A stretch of 8,868 nucleotides of DNA, from assembly GCA_002418835.1 (NCBI GenBank), contig DIEX01000002.1:1-8868 (forward strand). Reading direction: 5' to 3'. Positions 1 through 5,360 of the stretch are shown here, piece after piece; the first letter of the stretch is position 1; every line of letters begins with the position of its first letter. Below the pieces are notes generated by a model that had not been told where the DNA came from, searched no databases, and saw nothing but the letters and a program-made list of their open reading frames with translations. Origin of the DNA: Spirochaetia bacterium UBA5763 (GTDB lineage: Bacteria > Spirochaetota > UBA4802 > UBA5550). Position numbers and translations under genes: made by a program.

Positions 1-186
1 GTGAGCCACGCCTTCCGCCATGCCTGCGCTACCCACATGCTTAAAAACGGTGCACCGCTCCCGGCCATTCGGCGGATACTGGGACACTCAAGGCTTTCCA
101 CAACAGAGAAGTACACCCATGTGATGAACGCAGACTTAAAAGAGATCCATAGAGCGAGCCATCCGAAAGCGGAGGCGGCAGAATGA
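1..186 (+). CDS. Tyrosine recombinase, C-terminal fragment (cut by window edge)
   Basis: This is the last 61 codons of a tyrosine recombinase; the reading frame is open to the first base, so the gene very likely starts upstream. The visible part is the end of the catalytic domain: an H-x-x-R motif (HAFR, residues 3-6), the LGH motif with the second catalytic His at residue 29, and the tyrosine nucleophile at residue 38 (EKYTHV). Enzymes of this family break and rejoin DNA through a covalent phosphotyrosine link. The stop codon overlaps the start of the next recombinase (ATGA at 183-186), so the two are translationally coupled. Family assignment is firm. Which element it belongs to depends on the unseen upstream sequence. 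The GTG at base 1 should not be taken as the true start. Confidence 0.9.
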   Translation: MSHAFRHACATHMLKNGAPLPAIRRILGHSRLSTTEKYTHVMNADLKEIHRASHPKAEAAE

Positions 187-1112
187 ATATTGAAAAACTG
201 CTCTATGAATATACCCTTCATGAAAAGAGGATGAAGCTCGCCCCCTCAACTGTTGGAGACCATGAGAGGACACTCCTTCTGTTCCTTAACTTTATTAAAG
301 CCGAATACCCTGATATTAAGGATCTGACAGATGTCACAAAGGAGATTGTGAGGAGTTACGAGATATATCTCACAGCAAAGAGGGACAGCAGAGGGAAGAC
401 CATGAGCCGGGAGAGGAGGAGAAAGCATTTGAGCAATCTTAAACTTTTCTTCAGATACTTGCAGAAGATGGAGAAGGTATACAGAGATCCCACGGCGGCA
501 GTTGCTCTCCCGAAGCTTAAGGAGAGCGTGATTAAGGATCTACTCACCATAGATGAGATGGATAGCCTGCTTAAAAACTGCACAGGTCATTCAGTGCATT
601 CATTGCGTGACAGGGCAATACTTGAACTCCTCTATTCAACAGGGATACGGGCATCGGAACTCTGCACATTGCGTATTGAGGATGTTGACCTTGATGAGAG
701 GATTATCTTTATCAGATACGGAAAGGGATTAAAAGAGAGGTATGTGCCATATGGTGAGTCTACCAGGTACTGGTTAGTGCGGTACATTGAGAAGGTGCGG
801 CCGCTTATATTAAGTGAAGGTGAAAACCTCCTCTTCTGCACAATGCGGGGTACACCGCTCACACCTGACAGCCTGCTTGCTATGGTTAAAAAGAGGGCAA
901 AGGATTCAGGAATTAAGAAGAACATCACAACGCACACCTTCCGCCATTCATGCGCAACGCATATGTTAAAGGGGCGGGCAGACATACGGTATGTACAGCA
1001 GCAGCTGGGGCACAGGAGTATATGTACAACAGAGAGGTATTTAAAGGTGGAGATAACAGATTTAAAAGAGGTGCACAGCAGGTGTCACCCGAGAGAGCGG
1101 GAGGAGTTATGA
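183..1112 (+). CDS. Tyrosine recombinase, XerC/XerD-like, second of a tandem set
   Basis: Complete 309-residue tyrosine recombinase. Residues 1-105 form the SAM-like helical N-terminal DNA-binding domain; residues 115-300 form the catalytic domain. All six expected catalytic positions are visible: R156 (TGIRASEL), K181 (YGKGLKERY), H251 and R254 (HTFRH), H277 (QLGHRS) and Y286 (TTERYLKV). The length fits XerC/XerD and the shorter members of tandem recombinase sets. It starts four bases inside the previous recombinase gene (ATGA), so both are made from one transcript. Consecutive overlapping tyrosine recombinases are the hallmark of RIT elements and similar transposons, which use several recombinases together. 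Here only two can be seen because the window begins inside the first. The C-terminal tails of both proteins are similar (DLKEVH..CHPR / DLKEIH..SHPK). A role in chromosome dimer resolution is unlikely in this setting. Confidence 0.93.
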   Translation: MNIEKLLYEYTLHEKRMKLAPSTVGDHERTLLLFLNFIKAEYPDIKDLTDVTKEIVRSYEIYLTAKRDSRGKTMSRERRRKHLSNLKLFFRYLQKMEKVYRDPTAAVALPKLKESVIKDLLTIDEMDSLLKNCTGHSVHSLRDRAILELLYSTGIRASELCTLRIEDVDLDERIIFIRYGKGLKERYVPYGESTRYWLVRYIEKVRPLILSEGENLLFCTMRGTPLTPDSLLAMVKKRAKDSGIKKNITTHTFRHSCATHMLKGRADIRYVQQQLGHRSICTTERYLKVEITDLKEVHSRCHPREREEL

Positions 1113-1173
1113 GGGGGCAAAGCGAATTACAAAAGCAGAAAATCTCCCTCAATACAGCCCCCTCCCTTTTTTT
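1111..1173 (+). terminator. Probable intrinsic terminator of the recombinase operon
   Basis: GAGGGGGC (1111-1118) is exactly complementary to GCCCCCTC (1157-1164), and seven T residues follow at 1167-1173. The loop is long (38 nt), which is unusual, but position directly at the stop codon and the T-run make a terminator the best reading. Confidence 0.55.
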
Positions 1174-1204
1174 ATTCTTCAAGTGAGCTTCGAGTCTGTG
1201 GGCT

Positions 1205-1281
1205 CTGTGGGGATGTGGGTAACCCTCGAAATTCAAAGAGGCAGTGTCAACTGCACCGGCCGGTTATCCATATCTCCACGG
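1205..1281. repeat. Composite dyad site 1 (candidate recombinase binding/crossover site)
   Basis: Two inverted arms, 1205-1224 (core GATGTGGGTAACC, 1212-1224) and 1262-1281 (core GGTTATCCATATC, 1262-1274), match at 16 of 20 positions, and all four differences are transitions. They are separated by 37 bp that include a smaller dyad GCAGT-gtca-ACTGC (1241-1254) and the palindrome CCGGCCGG (1256-1263). The two short direct copies GAGTCTGTGG (1192-1201) and GGCTCTGTGG (1201-1210) lie just outside. Inverted arms around a spacer are the usual layout of a tyrosine-recombinase site, and the site lies 93 bp after the recombinase gene. A related site occurs inverted at 2111-2218. Confidence 0.6.
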
Positions 1282-1346
1282 AGCATCTATTTTGTTTTTA
1301 TTTGTGAAAAATTACAGGAATTAAAATATTAAAAGGATTGATAAAT

Positions 1347-1364
1347 GATAGCATATATGCTATC
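1347..1364. promoter_or_regulatory. Perfect 18-bp palindrome upstream of hicA, probable HicB operator
   Basis: GATAGCATATATGCTATC is a perfect palindrome that ends 9 bp before the preferred hicA start (1374). HicB here carries a ribbon-helix-helix DNA-binding domain, and proteins of that fold typically bind such short palindromes to repress their own operon. It is the only perfect palindrome of this length in the leader. The exact -10/-35 elements were not resolved. Confidence 0.65.
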
Positions 1365-1373
1365 TTGAATATT

Positions 1374-1613
1374 ATGAACGAAAAAGAGATACTGAGTAAT
1401 CCAAAGAACGTCAGTTTTCAGGATCTGTTAAAAATCTGTGAGAAGCACTTCGGGAAGCCGCGCATCAGGGGGAGCCACCATATATTTAAAACTCCCTGGC
1501 AGGGAGACCCGAGGATCAATATACAGAAAGACGGCAAGATGGCCAAGCCGTACCAGGTTAAAATGGTAAAACAGGCGTTAGAGAAGCTGGAGGCACAACA
1601 TGAAAAGAAATAG
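1374..1613 (+). CDS. hicA: HicA-family mRNA interferase toxin
   Basis: A 79-residue protein with the HicA double-stranded-RNA-binding-like fold signature: an N-terminal helix (SFQDLLKICEKHF), then G-S-H-H (residues 33-36; H35 is in the position of the catalytic His), the PRINI strand and the K-x-Y-Q-V motif before the last helix. HicA toxins cut mRNA and arrest growth until bound by HicB. The ATG at 1374 is chosen over an upstream TTG at 1338 because the start MNEKEILSNPKNVSF resembles family starts and because the extra 12 codons would run through the operator palindrome. No strong ribosome-binding site precedes the ATG. The gene overlaps hicB by 14 bases, which is normal for toxin-antitoxin pairs; toxin-first order is common in hicAB loci. 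Confidence 0.85.
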   Translation: MNEKEILSNPKNVSFQDLLKICEKHFGKPRIRGSHHIFKTPWQGDPRINIQKDGKMAKPYQVKMVKQALEKLEAQHEKK

Positions 1614-1932
1614 CTTGCTTGATAAATATACCTACAGGATTGAATGGTCAGAGGAGGATCAGGCACATATTGGAAGGTGCCTTGAGTTTCCATCACTGGC
1701 TGTTCACGGGAAGTCGGCTGAAGAGGCATTGAAAGAGATTGAGTATATTGTTAATGAGACAATCAAATGGATGCAGGAGGAGAAAGAGGTAATCCCTGAA
1801 CCTTACGGGTTAAAGAAGTTTAAAGGCAACCTTACACTCCGCATTACTCCGGAGATGCACAGATACCTTGCTATACGTTCGGCTGAAGAGGGAGTGTCAA
1901 TCAACCAGTATATTTTATCCAAGCTGTCATAG
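1600..1932 (+). CDS. hicB: HicB-family antitoxin with ribbon-helix-helix domain
   Basis: A 110-residue antitoxin. Residues 10-65 form the partly degenerate RNase-H-like HicB domain that masks the toxin (Y-x-I-x-W-S-E-E-D, then G-R-C-x-E-F-P-S, then a helix with G-K-S-A-E-E-A). Residues 77-110 form a ribbon-helix-helix DNA-binding tail (N-L-T-L-R-I-T-P-E-M-H then V-S-I-N-Q-Y-I). The tail makes autorepression likely, with the palindrome at 1347-1364 as the obvious target. It begins inside hicA (14-base overlap), so the two are co-expressed. Both domains are complete, so the module looks functional. Confidence 0.9.
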   Translation: MKRNSLLDKYTYRIEWSEEDQAHIGRCLEFPSLAVHGKSAEEALKEIEYIVNETIKWMQEEKEVIPEPYGLKKFKGNLTLRITPEMHRYLAIRSAEEGVSINQYILSKLS

Positions 1933-1959
1933 ATCTTCCGCTTTACCTTTCCCCCTTTC

Positions 1960-2008
1960 CGATAAGGCACATTATGCCGCGCGAGCTCCACATAATGTGT
2001 CCTTATCG
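1960..2008. repeat. Long imperfect palindrome after hicB, containing two inverted dif-like motifs
   Basis: CGATAAGG-CACATTATG (1960-1976) and its complement CATAATGTG-TCCTTATCG (1991-2008) differ by a single inserted base. Both halves resemble Xer sites when read outward: CATAA, a TGTG-centred 6-7 bp core, then TTATCG. No T-run follows, so it is not a standard terminator, although it could still fold in RNA. It lies 27 bp after the hicB stop. Confidence 0.55.
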
Positions 2009-2011
2009 TAA

Positions 2012-2061
2012 GTTGCAGGGCATCAAAGAATCATAAACTTATACAGCCCCGGCCCTGCAAC
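2012..2061. repeat. Perfect 10-bp inverted repeat
   Basis: GTTGCAGGGC (2012-2021) is exactly repeated in inverse as GCCCTGCAAC (2052-2061), with a 30-base AT-rich loop. It lies immediately after the dif-like palindrome. Function unknown; it may be part of a folded recombination or transcript-end structure. Confidence 0.5.
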
Positions 2062-2110
2062 GCGGGGTCAATCTCTGTTCGGTTGAAACTCCACGGACTC
2101 ACCCCTTCAT

Positions 2111-2218
2111 GATGCGGAGATATGGATAACCCATTCTACAACCGCATAAATTCAATGCATTAATGAATTATTCTACCGCCTGAATATTCCCCGGCCGGGT
2201 TACCCACATCACCGCATC
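2111..2218. repeat. Composite dyad site 2, inverted relative to site 1
   Basis: Inverted arms at 2111-2131 (core GATATGGATAACC, 2119-2131) and 2198-2218 (core GGTTACCCACATC, 2198-2210) match at 18 of 21 positions around a 66-bp spacer. CCGGCCGG (2191-2198) abuts the right arm, as in site 1. The left arm matches the right arm of site 1 and the right arm matches the left arm of site 1, so the two sites are inverted. A further short match, CCACGGACTC at 2091-2100, is the inverse of GAGTCTGTGG at 1192-1201 with one change. Confidence 0.6.
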
Positions 2219-2252
2219 TTTATCACTGCGGCCGCATCATATGATTAATCCA

Positions 2253-2280
2253 TTGACATTATATTACCGTGATCTATGAT
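2253..2280 (+). promoter_or_regulatory. Sigma-70-type promoter for the 2311-3968 gene pair
   Basis: A consensus -35 TTGACA (2253-2258), a 16-bp spacer and a -10 TATGAT (2275-2280) would start transcription near 2287. This is 24 bp before the ATG at 2311 and 35 bp after the inverted-repeat boundary. It supports the downstream gene being complete rather than a truncated fragment. Confidence 0.7.
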
Positions 2281-2310
2281 TTCTGAAAATGAATTGAAGG
2301 CATATTAAGA

Positions 2311-3225
2311 ATGAACTTTGTGCAGGGTGTATACAGGAAAAACCGGCAAACAGGGAACGGGGTCAAGGCAGAAGTCAGGACAGGGAACCTGTTTACTGAT
2401 GGACACTTTGCTACTAATAGTGAGATGGAAAGGATCAGACAGGAAGAGATTGCCGCATCTTTCAGAAACATGATGGCTTATACTGAGTCTCGACTTGATT
2501 CAGGAAACATCTATGCTGATGCATCAAAGATGGGACCAAATGGTGATTTTATGCCTGTCTATGATAAGAATGGAATGAAACAGTTGAGTGAAGCTGAATT
2601 TGATGCTGCGATGAAGAGAGGTAATGTTGATCCGGCACTGGCTGAGAAGTATAAAAAGGCATATTATTCTGAAAGTGAGCAACCAAAGCAAGATGGAAAT
2701 AATAGTACTTTTTCACCGGAAGTGCTCAGCCAAGATCCAGGCGGGCCATTATCTCAAATGTTCCAGAAGGTATTTGGTTACGGTCCAACACAGGCTGATA
2801 GGCTTGCAGGCAGTGCATGTATGGCTAATGCTACATATACCGCGTTAAGAATGAGTGGTGCTAATGTTGGGACGGAAGAAGATTTTTATAGAAATCATCT
2901 TGGTACTGATATAGATTCTGAAACTGGCTGGCTAAACAGAAGTACAGCTGATATAGCAAAACAGTATGAGAAAGAGCAAATATCTTTCTATGATTATGAT
3001 AAAATAGGAGAGCAGGATTTTGATTACGGTAAAGCAACTTTTGAAAAGTGGAGTGAACAAAAGCAAAAGTATATAGAACATACAGTAACAATTAATAAAG
3101 GTAGTGATGGAAATGTAAGAATTTTTTCAGATACAGGAAAAAATTCATCTGGGAATAATGGGATGAATTATAAAAAAGTTATTGGGAAAGATAAATTTGT
3201 TCGTTTCCAATATATAAAAAAATAA
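2311..3225 (+). CDS. Protein with probable papain-like C-terminal domain; candidate toxin/effector
   Basis: A 304-residue protein I do not recognise as a named family. There is no signal peptide or membrane segment. Residues 1-135 are polar and low in order, with a Gly/Asn-rich start and a charged helix around 38-62. Residues 150-300 look like a papain-fold cysteine peptidase or transferase: Cys170 at the start of a helix (GSACMANATYTALRMSG), His257 at the start of a strand (EHTVTI) and Asp274 (IFSDTG), which is the Cys-His-Asp order of C39/papain-like enzymes. The start is supported by the promoter at 2253-2280, GAAGG at 2296-2300 and an in-frame stop at 2290. The stop overlaps the start of the next gene. 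GC content falls along the gene, as often seen in polymorphic-toxin tips. The toxin role is an inference; it could instead be a secreted protease-like protein or an inactive remnant. Confidence 0.75.
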   Translation: MNFVQGVYRKNRQTGNGVKAEVRTGNLFTDGHFATNSEMERIRQEEIAASFRNMMAYTESRLDSGNIYADASKMGPNGDFMPVYDKNGMKQLSEAEFDAAMKRGNVDPALAEKYKKAYYSESEQPKQDGNNSTFSPEVLSQDPGGPLSQMFQKVFGYGPTQADRLAGSACMANATYTALRMSGANVGTEEDFYRNHLGTDIDSETGWLNRSTADIAKQYEKEQISFYDYDKIGEQDFDYGKATFEKWSEQKQKYIEHTVTINKGSDGNVRIFSDTGKNSSGNNGMNYKKVIGKDKFVRFQYIKK

Positions 3226-3968
3226 TGGGTGGTAAGATTATGTGTTTTTCAAATTTTAAAAAAATACAGCCTTTTTTTATGATCGGATTATTAAGTATAT
3301 TCCTAACAGCAAATTGCAAAGAATCAGTGTTAGAGGAGGAAGCAATAAATTATCTAAATAAAAAATATGAAAAAGGAGTTAGTAAAGAAAAAATTGATAA
3401 TGAATTTGAGGTTATTGTTGATTTTAGTACAGAAAAAAAAGTCGAAGAAAGTGATTTAATGTATTTGAAGAATATTAATAATATTACAGTTTTCCGTATG
3501 AGTAAAAGCTTATTATCCGATAAAGGGATTGAATATTTAAATCCATTGCAAAACCTACAAGTATTATCTCTTGAAAATACAAATCTAACAGATAAAGGAC
3601 TTCAGATGATATGTATAAATCATCCCAATCTTGAAAGATTAATATTAAATAATACGCCTATAACCTCAGTAGGGCTTATGTATATCGGCAAACTTAAAAA
3701 ATTGAATGTCCTTGAATTAAGGAATACAAAGATTGATGATGTTGCTACAAATTATCTTTCAGAGGTTCAGAGTTTACGTAATCTTACACTTTATAATACA
3801 AAAATTACAGATAAATCAATTTATAATCTTATGAAATTTAATAATATTGATTCTTTTTCGATTGTGAATACTCTGATCAGCAAAGAAGGTGCTCAAGTTC
3901 TAAAGGATCATTATGAGAAATCAAAAACAGGTACAGTTGTTTATTGGGACCCGAAAACTGCACCTTGA
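3225..3968 (+). CDS. Leucine-rich-repeat lipoprotein; candidate immunity partner
   Basis: A 247-residue protein, or 242 if the ATG at 3240 is used. It has a short basic N-terminus, a hydrophobic stretch (PFFMIGLLSIFLTAN) and a lipid-attachment Cys31 in a relaxed lipobox (L-T-A-N-C), so it should be anchored to the membrane and face the periplasm or surface. From about residue 80 there are at least five 22-25-residue leucine-rich repeats of the type L-x-x-L-x-L-x-N-T-x-I/L-T-D-K-G, the class seen in bacterial LRR_6-like proteins. Repeats of this kind bind other proteins. The first base overlaps the stop of the upstream gene (TAATG), so the two are co-translated. Pairing with a probable cysteine-peptidase protein suggests an inhibitor or immunity role, but this is inferred only from context. 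The gene is very AT-rich, unlike the recombinase region. Confidence 0.82.
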   Translation: MGGKIMCFSNFKKIQPFFMIGLLSIFLTANCKESVLEEEAINYLNKKYEKGVSKEKIDNEFEVIVDFSTEKKVEESDLMYLKNINNITVFRMSKSLLSDKGIEYLNPLQNLQVLSLENTNLTDKGLQMICINHPNLERLILNNTPITSVGLMYIGKLKKLNVLELRNTKIDDVATNYLSEVQSLRNLTLYNTKITDKSIYNLMKFNNIDSFSIVNTLISKEGAQVLKDHYEKSKTGTVVYWDPKTAP

Positions 3969-4021
3969 TTGATGATATGCAGAAATGTTTGTAAAATGCC
4001 CTTTAGTTGATTTAGCATATA

Positions 4022-4122
4022 GCATAATGGCTAAGCAGCCCGACGTCGCCGACTGTTAGAGAAAATTTCTGACACAGAAGATCGGCGATGTGCTTATGGC
4101 GAACGGGCTGCGACAATTATGC
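4022..4122. repeat. Large multi-arm imperfect palindrome (about 100 bp)
   Basis: The pairing arms from outside in are GCATAAT (4022-4028) with ATTATGC (4116-4122), GCAGCCCG (4035-4042) with CGGGCTGC (4104-4111), and TCGCC (4046-4050) with GGCGA (4098-4102). CGCCGA (4047-4052) can instead pair with TCGGCG (4082-4087). The short internal mismatches (ggctaa against gaca) give a bulged stem like that of folded recombination sites. It is far more GC-rich than the flanking gene. It occupies most of the 238-bp gap between the LRR gene and relE. Confidence 0.6.
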
Positions 4123-4148
4123 GGTGTGCGAGGGTGTGGAAGAGGTTC

Positions 4149-4174
4149 AGGCACTTCGACTAAGCTCAGTGACC
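4149..4174. repeat. Short REP-like dispersed repeat
   Basis: An imperfect palindrome with GGCACT and AGTGACC arms around the core TTCGACTAAGCTCA. The core matches a motif (TTCGACTWCGCTCAG-like) that recurs in intergenic regions of many bacterial genomes. That is recollection, not a search. It lies between the large palindrome and the terminator. Confidence 0.4.
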
Positions 4175-4176
4175 AG

Positions 4177-4202
4177 GGGAGTGTTTAGGGCACTCCCTTT
4201 TT
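4177..4202 (+). terminator. Intrinsic terminator on the plus strand
   Basis: GGGAGTG (4177-4183) and CACTCCC (4191-4197) form a perfect 7-bp stem with a 7-nt loop, followed by TTTTT (4198-4202). It would end transcription coming from the 2311-3968 gene pair. Read on the minus strand there is no T-run after the stem, so it does not serve relE in the usual way. Confidence 0.75.
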
Positions 4203-4206
4203 AGTT

Positions 4207-4467
4207 TCAGGCCATATGTTTATACACGTCAGATCTGTGCCTTATACGAACAACAAGGATGATGAGTTCTTTGTCTTTGATTTCATAGATAATTCTGTAG
4301 TTGCCAGCCCTGACACGATAGGCGTTTCTCCCCTGGAGTTTTTTGTACCCTTGGGGCCTGGGGTTCTTTTCAAGCTGGTCAATGGTTTTGTTTATTTTTT
4401 CAAGTTCACTGTCGGGGATTTTTTTGTAATCCTGAACTGCGGCAGAGGAGAGGAGAACTTCATACAT
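4207..4467 (-). CDS. relE: RelE/ParE-superfamily toxin
   Basis: An 86-residue toxin with the full RelE-like pattern: an N-terminal strand (YEVLLSSAAVQDYKKI), two helices, the L-x-x-N-P-x-P-x-G-Y-K-K-L-Q-G-R hinge, Y-R-V-R-A-G-N-Y-R-I-I-Y-E-I, and a C-terminal strand ending V-R-I-R-H-R-S-D-V-Y. RelE members enter the ribosomal A site and cut mRNA; the basic C-terminal residues (R and H in RIRHRSDVY) are in the positions used for this. The start codon lies within the antitoxin gene (8-base overlap). The symbol marks the superfamily; a ParE-like gyrase-acting role cannot be ruled out from sequence alone. Confidence 0.88.
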   Translation of the reverse strand: MYEVLLSSAAVQDYKKIPDSELEKINKTIDQLEKNPRPQGYKKLQGRNAYRVRAGNYRIIYEIKDKELIILVVRIRHRSDVYKHMA

Positions 4468-4651
4468 GCTGCTTTTTGACCTTTTTCCATGAGGTTACAC
4501 TTTTCTGGCCAGCTTTTGCCCTGTCATAGGCCGCGACATCTTCAAGCTCTTCAATGTATTCCACAAGGCGGTCAAAATCTTTTTTGGTGAGAATTACGTT
4601 TGTAGTGTTCCCCTTTGGATCAACGATATATTTTTCTTTGATGTTTATCAT
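4460..4651 (-). CDS. relB: RelB-like antitoxin of the relE toxin
   Basis: A 63-residue protein directly upstream of, and overlapping, the relE toxin. It begins with a strand-rich segment (KEKYIVDPKGNTTNVILTKKDFDRLVEYIEELED), which resembles the N-terminal Phd/RelB-type dimerisation region, followed by a charged helix (DVAAYDRAKAGQKSVTSW) that would wrap the toxin. The family name rests more on gene order, size and partner than on strong motifs; Phd/YefM-type is an equally good label. Such antitoxins bind the toxin and repress the operon. The promoter and dyad at 4676-4713 fit this. Confidence 0.78.
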   Translation of the reverse strand: MINIKEKYIVDPKGNTTNVILTKKDFDRLVEYIEELEDVAAYDRAKAGQKSVTSWKKVKKQHV

Positions 4652-4675
4652 ATTTTATTCCATACAGGATAAGTT

Positions 4676-4713
4676 ATATTATAATCATAATATTTAATAA
4701 AGATTAGTGTCAA
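4676..4713 (-). promoter_or_regulatory. relBE promoter with overlapping operator-like dyad
   Basis: On the minus strand TTGACA (4713-4708) is followed after 18 bp by TATGAT (4689-4684). An inverted repeat ATATTAT-aatc-ATAATAT (4676-4693) covers the -10, as expected for an autorepressing toxin-antitoxin operon. The relB start is about 25 bp downstream. Confidence 0.6.
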
Positions 4714-4862
4714 CAAAAAGATAATTTCCTAATTTACACATTATAAGTTTTCGAGTTCGGCTTTAAAAATGTGATTTAAGAAAAGAACATCCTGTTATGA
4801 TATAATTTTTTAATTGATATTCCGGGAGAATAGATATATTAATCAACAATTAAATATTAAAC

Positions 4863-5110
4863 CTATTCCTTCACCTCTTTCCCCAGCAAAAGAACAATCC
4901 TTTCATCATTATTAACAAGAATAGGTTTCATCCCCAGTACAAGATCACCGGCTTTTTTAATAGCATCTTTTAAGATATACTCAAAACCAAAAAGTTAATG
5001 CGATCCATATACCTGAGTCCGTTAACAGCAAAAGAAAGGGCATTAAAAGCGGATAAAATATCGTAAAGCTTATATTCCACACCATCAGTTCTGAAAGCAA
5101 AGATTTCCAT
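4863..5110 (-). pseudogene. Frameshifted copy of the small unknown gene at 8502-8765
   Basis: This stretch is a clear direct-repeat copy of the intact 87-codon gene at 8502-8765, including the start (MEIFAFRTDGVEYKLYDILSAF), the end (LLLG-x-EVKE) and the leader with the CCCTCC Shine-Dalgarno complement. It lacks 10 bases after AAGTT near 4996 (compare catcctcttt in the other copy), which shifts the frame, and it stops at a TAG three codons earlier. It is therefore almost certainly non-functional. Homology continues about 40 bp upstream of the start (to about 5150) and then ends. A gene duplication followed by decay is the simplest history. The function of the family is unknown to me. Confidence 0.85.
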
Positions 5111-5221
5111 GATACCCTCCGTAAATTATTAATGTTGCAATTATTGATGTAATTAAATATTCTTGAGTAATAATTGCTTTAATGATATTATAGCATTTCA
5201 ATATTTTAATAATTCAATCCT

Positions 5222-5318
5222 TGTCATTCCCGCGAAAGCGGTGGGCGACCGCAGGAAGAGCTGGAAGCTAATCTAATTCTTATAAAATAAGTGGATATCC
5301 GCCTGCGCGGATATGACA
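5222..5318. repeat. Dispersed palindromic repeat (REP/MITE-like, about 97 bp)
   Basis: Bounded by TGTCAT (5222-5227) and ATGACA (5313-5318). The left end reads TGTCATTCCCGCGAAAGCGG, a motif I recall from intergenic repeats of many bacteria. The right end is a perfect hairpin ATATCCGC-ctgc-GCGGATAT (5295-5314). It is GC-rich within an AT-rich gap. Nothing coding is visible in it. Confidence 0.6.
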
Positions 5319-5360
5319 GATTGATTATTTTCAATAAATCAAACTGATTATAATGACATT

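Larger units (their letters stand above)
1205..2218. mobile_element. Candidate hicAB-bearing unit bounded by inverted composite sites
   Basis: The unit is bounded by two dyad sites whose arms match across the unit as nested inverted repeats: the outer arms pair GGGTTACCCACATC (2197-2210) with 1212-1225, and the inner arms share 16 exact bases (1262-1277 with 2116-2131). Between them lies only a complete hicAB toxin-antitoxin operon plus two hairpins. Directly upstream are tandem tyrosine recombinases. The simplest readings are a passenger segment at the right end of a RIT-like element, or a small non-autonomous element mobilised in trans. No target-site duplication was found, so mobility is an inference. 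Confidence 0.4.

Noticed and set aside
950..1236. Open frames on both strands around the end of the second recombinase.
   Set aside because: They overlap its catalytic C-terminus and the terminator, contain no known motif and have poor composition for coding.
1338..1373. A TTG start at 1338 would extend HicA by 12 residues.
   Set aside because: The extension runs through the perfect palindrome, the added residues do not look like the family, and the only purine-rich stretch (AAAAGGA) abuts the TTG with no room for ribosome binding.
1..4206. A chromosomal integron.
   Set aside because: Neither recombinase shows features I can tie to IntI, the palindromes lack clear attC end motifs, and no attI-like site is seen. 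Only the folded-site analogy is kept as a finding.
4216..4479. An 87-codon open frame on the plus strand over relE.
   Set aside because: It is antisense to a gene with a clear RelE pattern, is low-complexity rich in Phe and Val, and has no ribosome-binding site.
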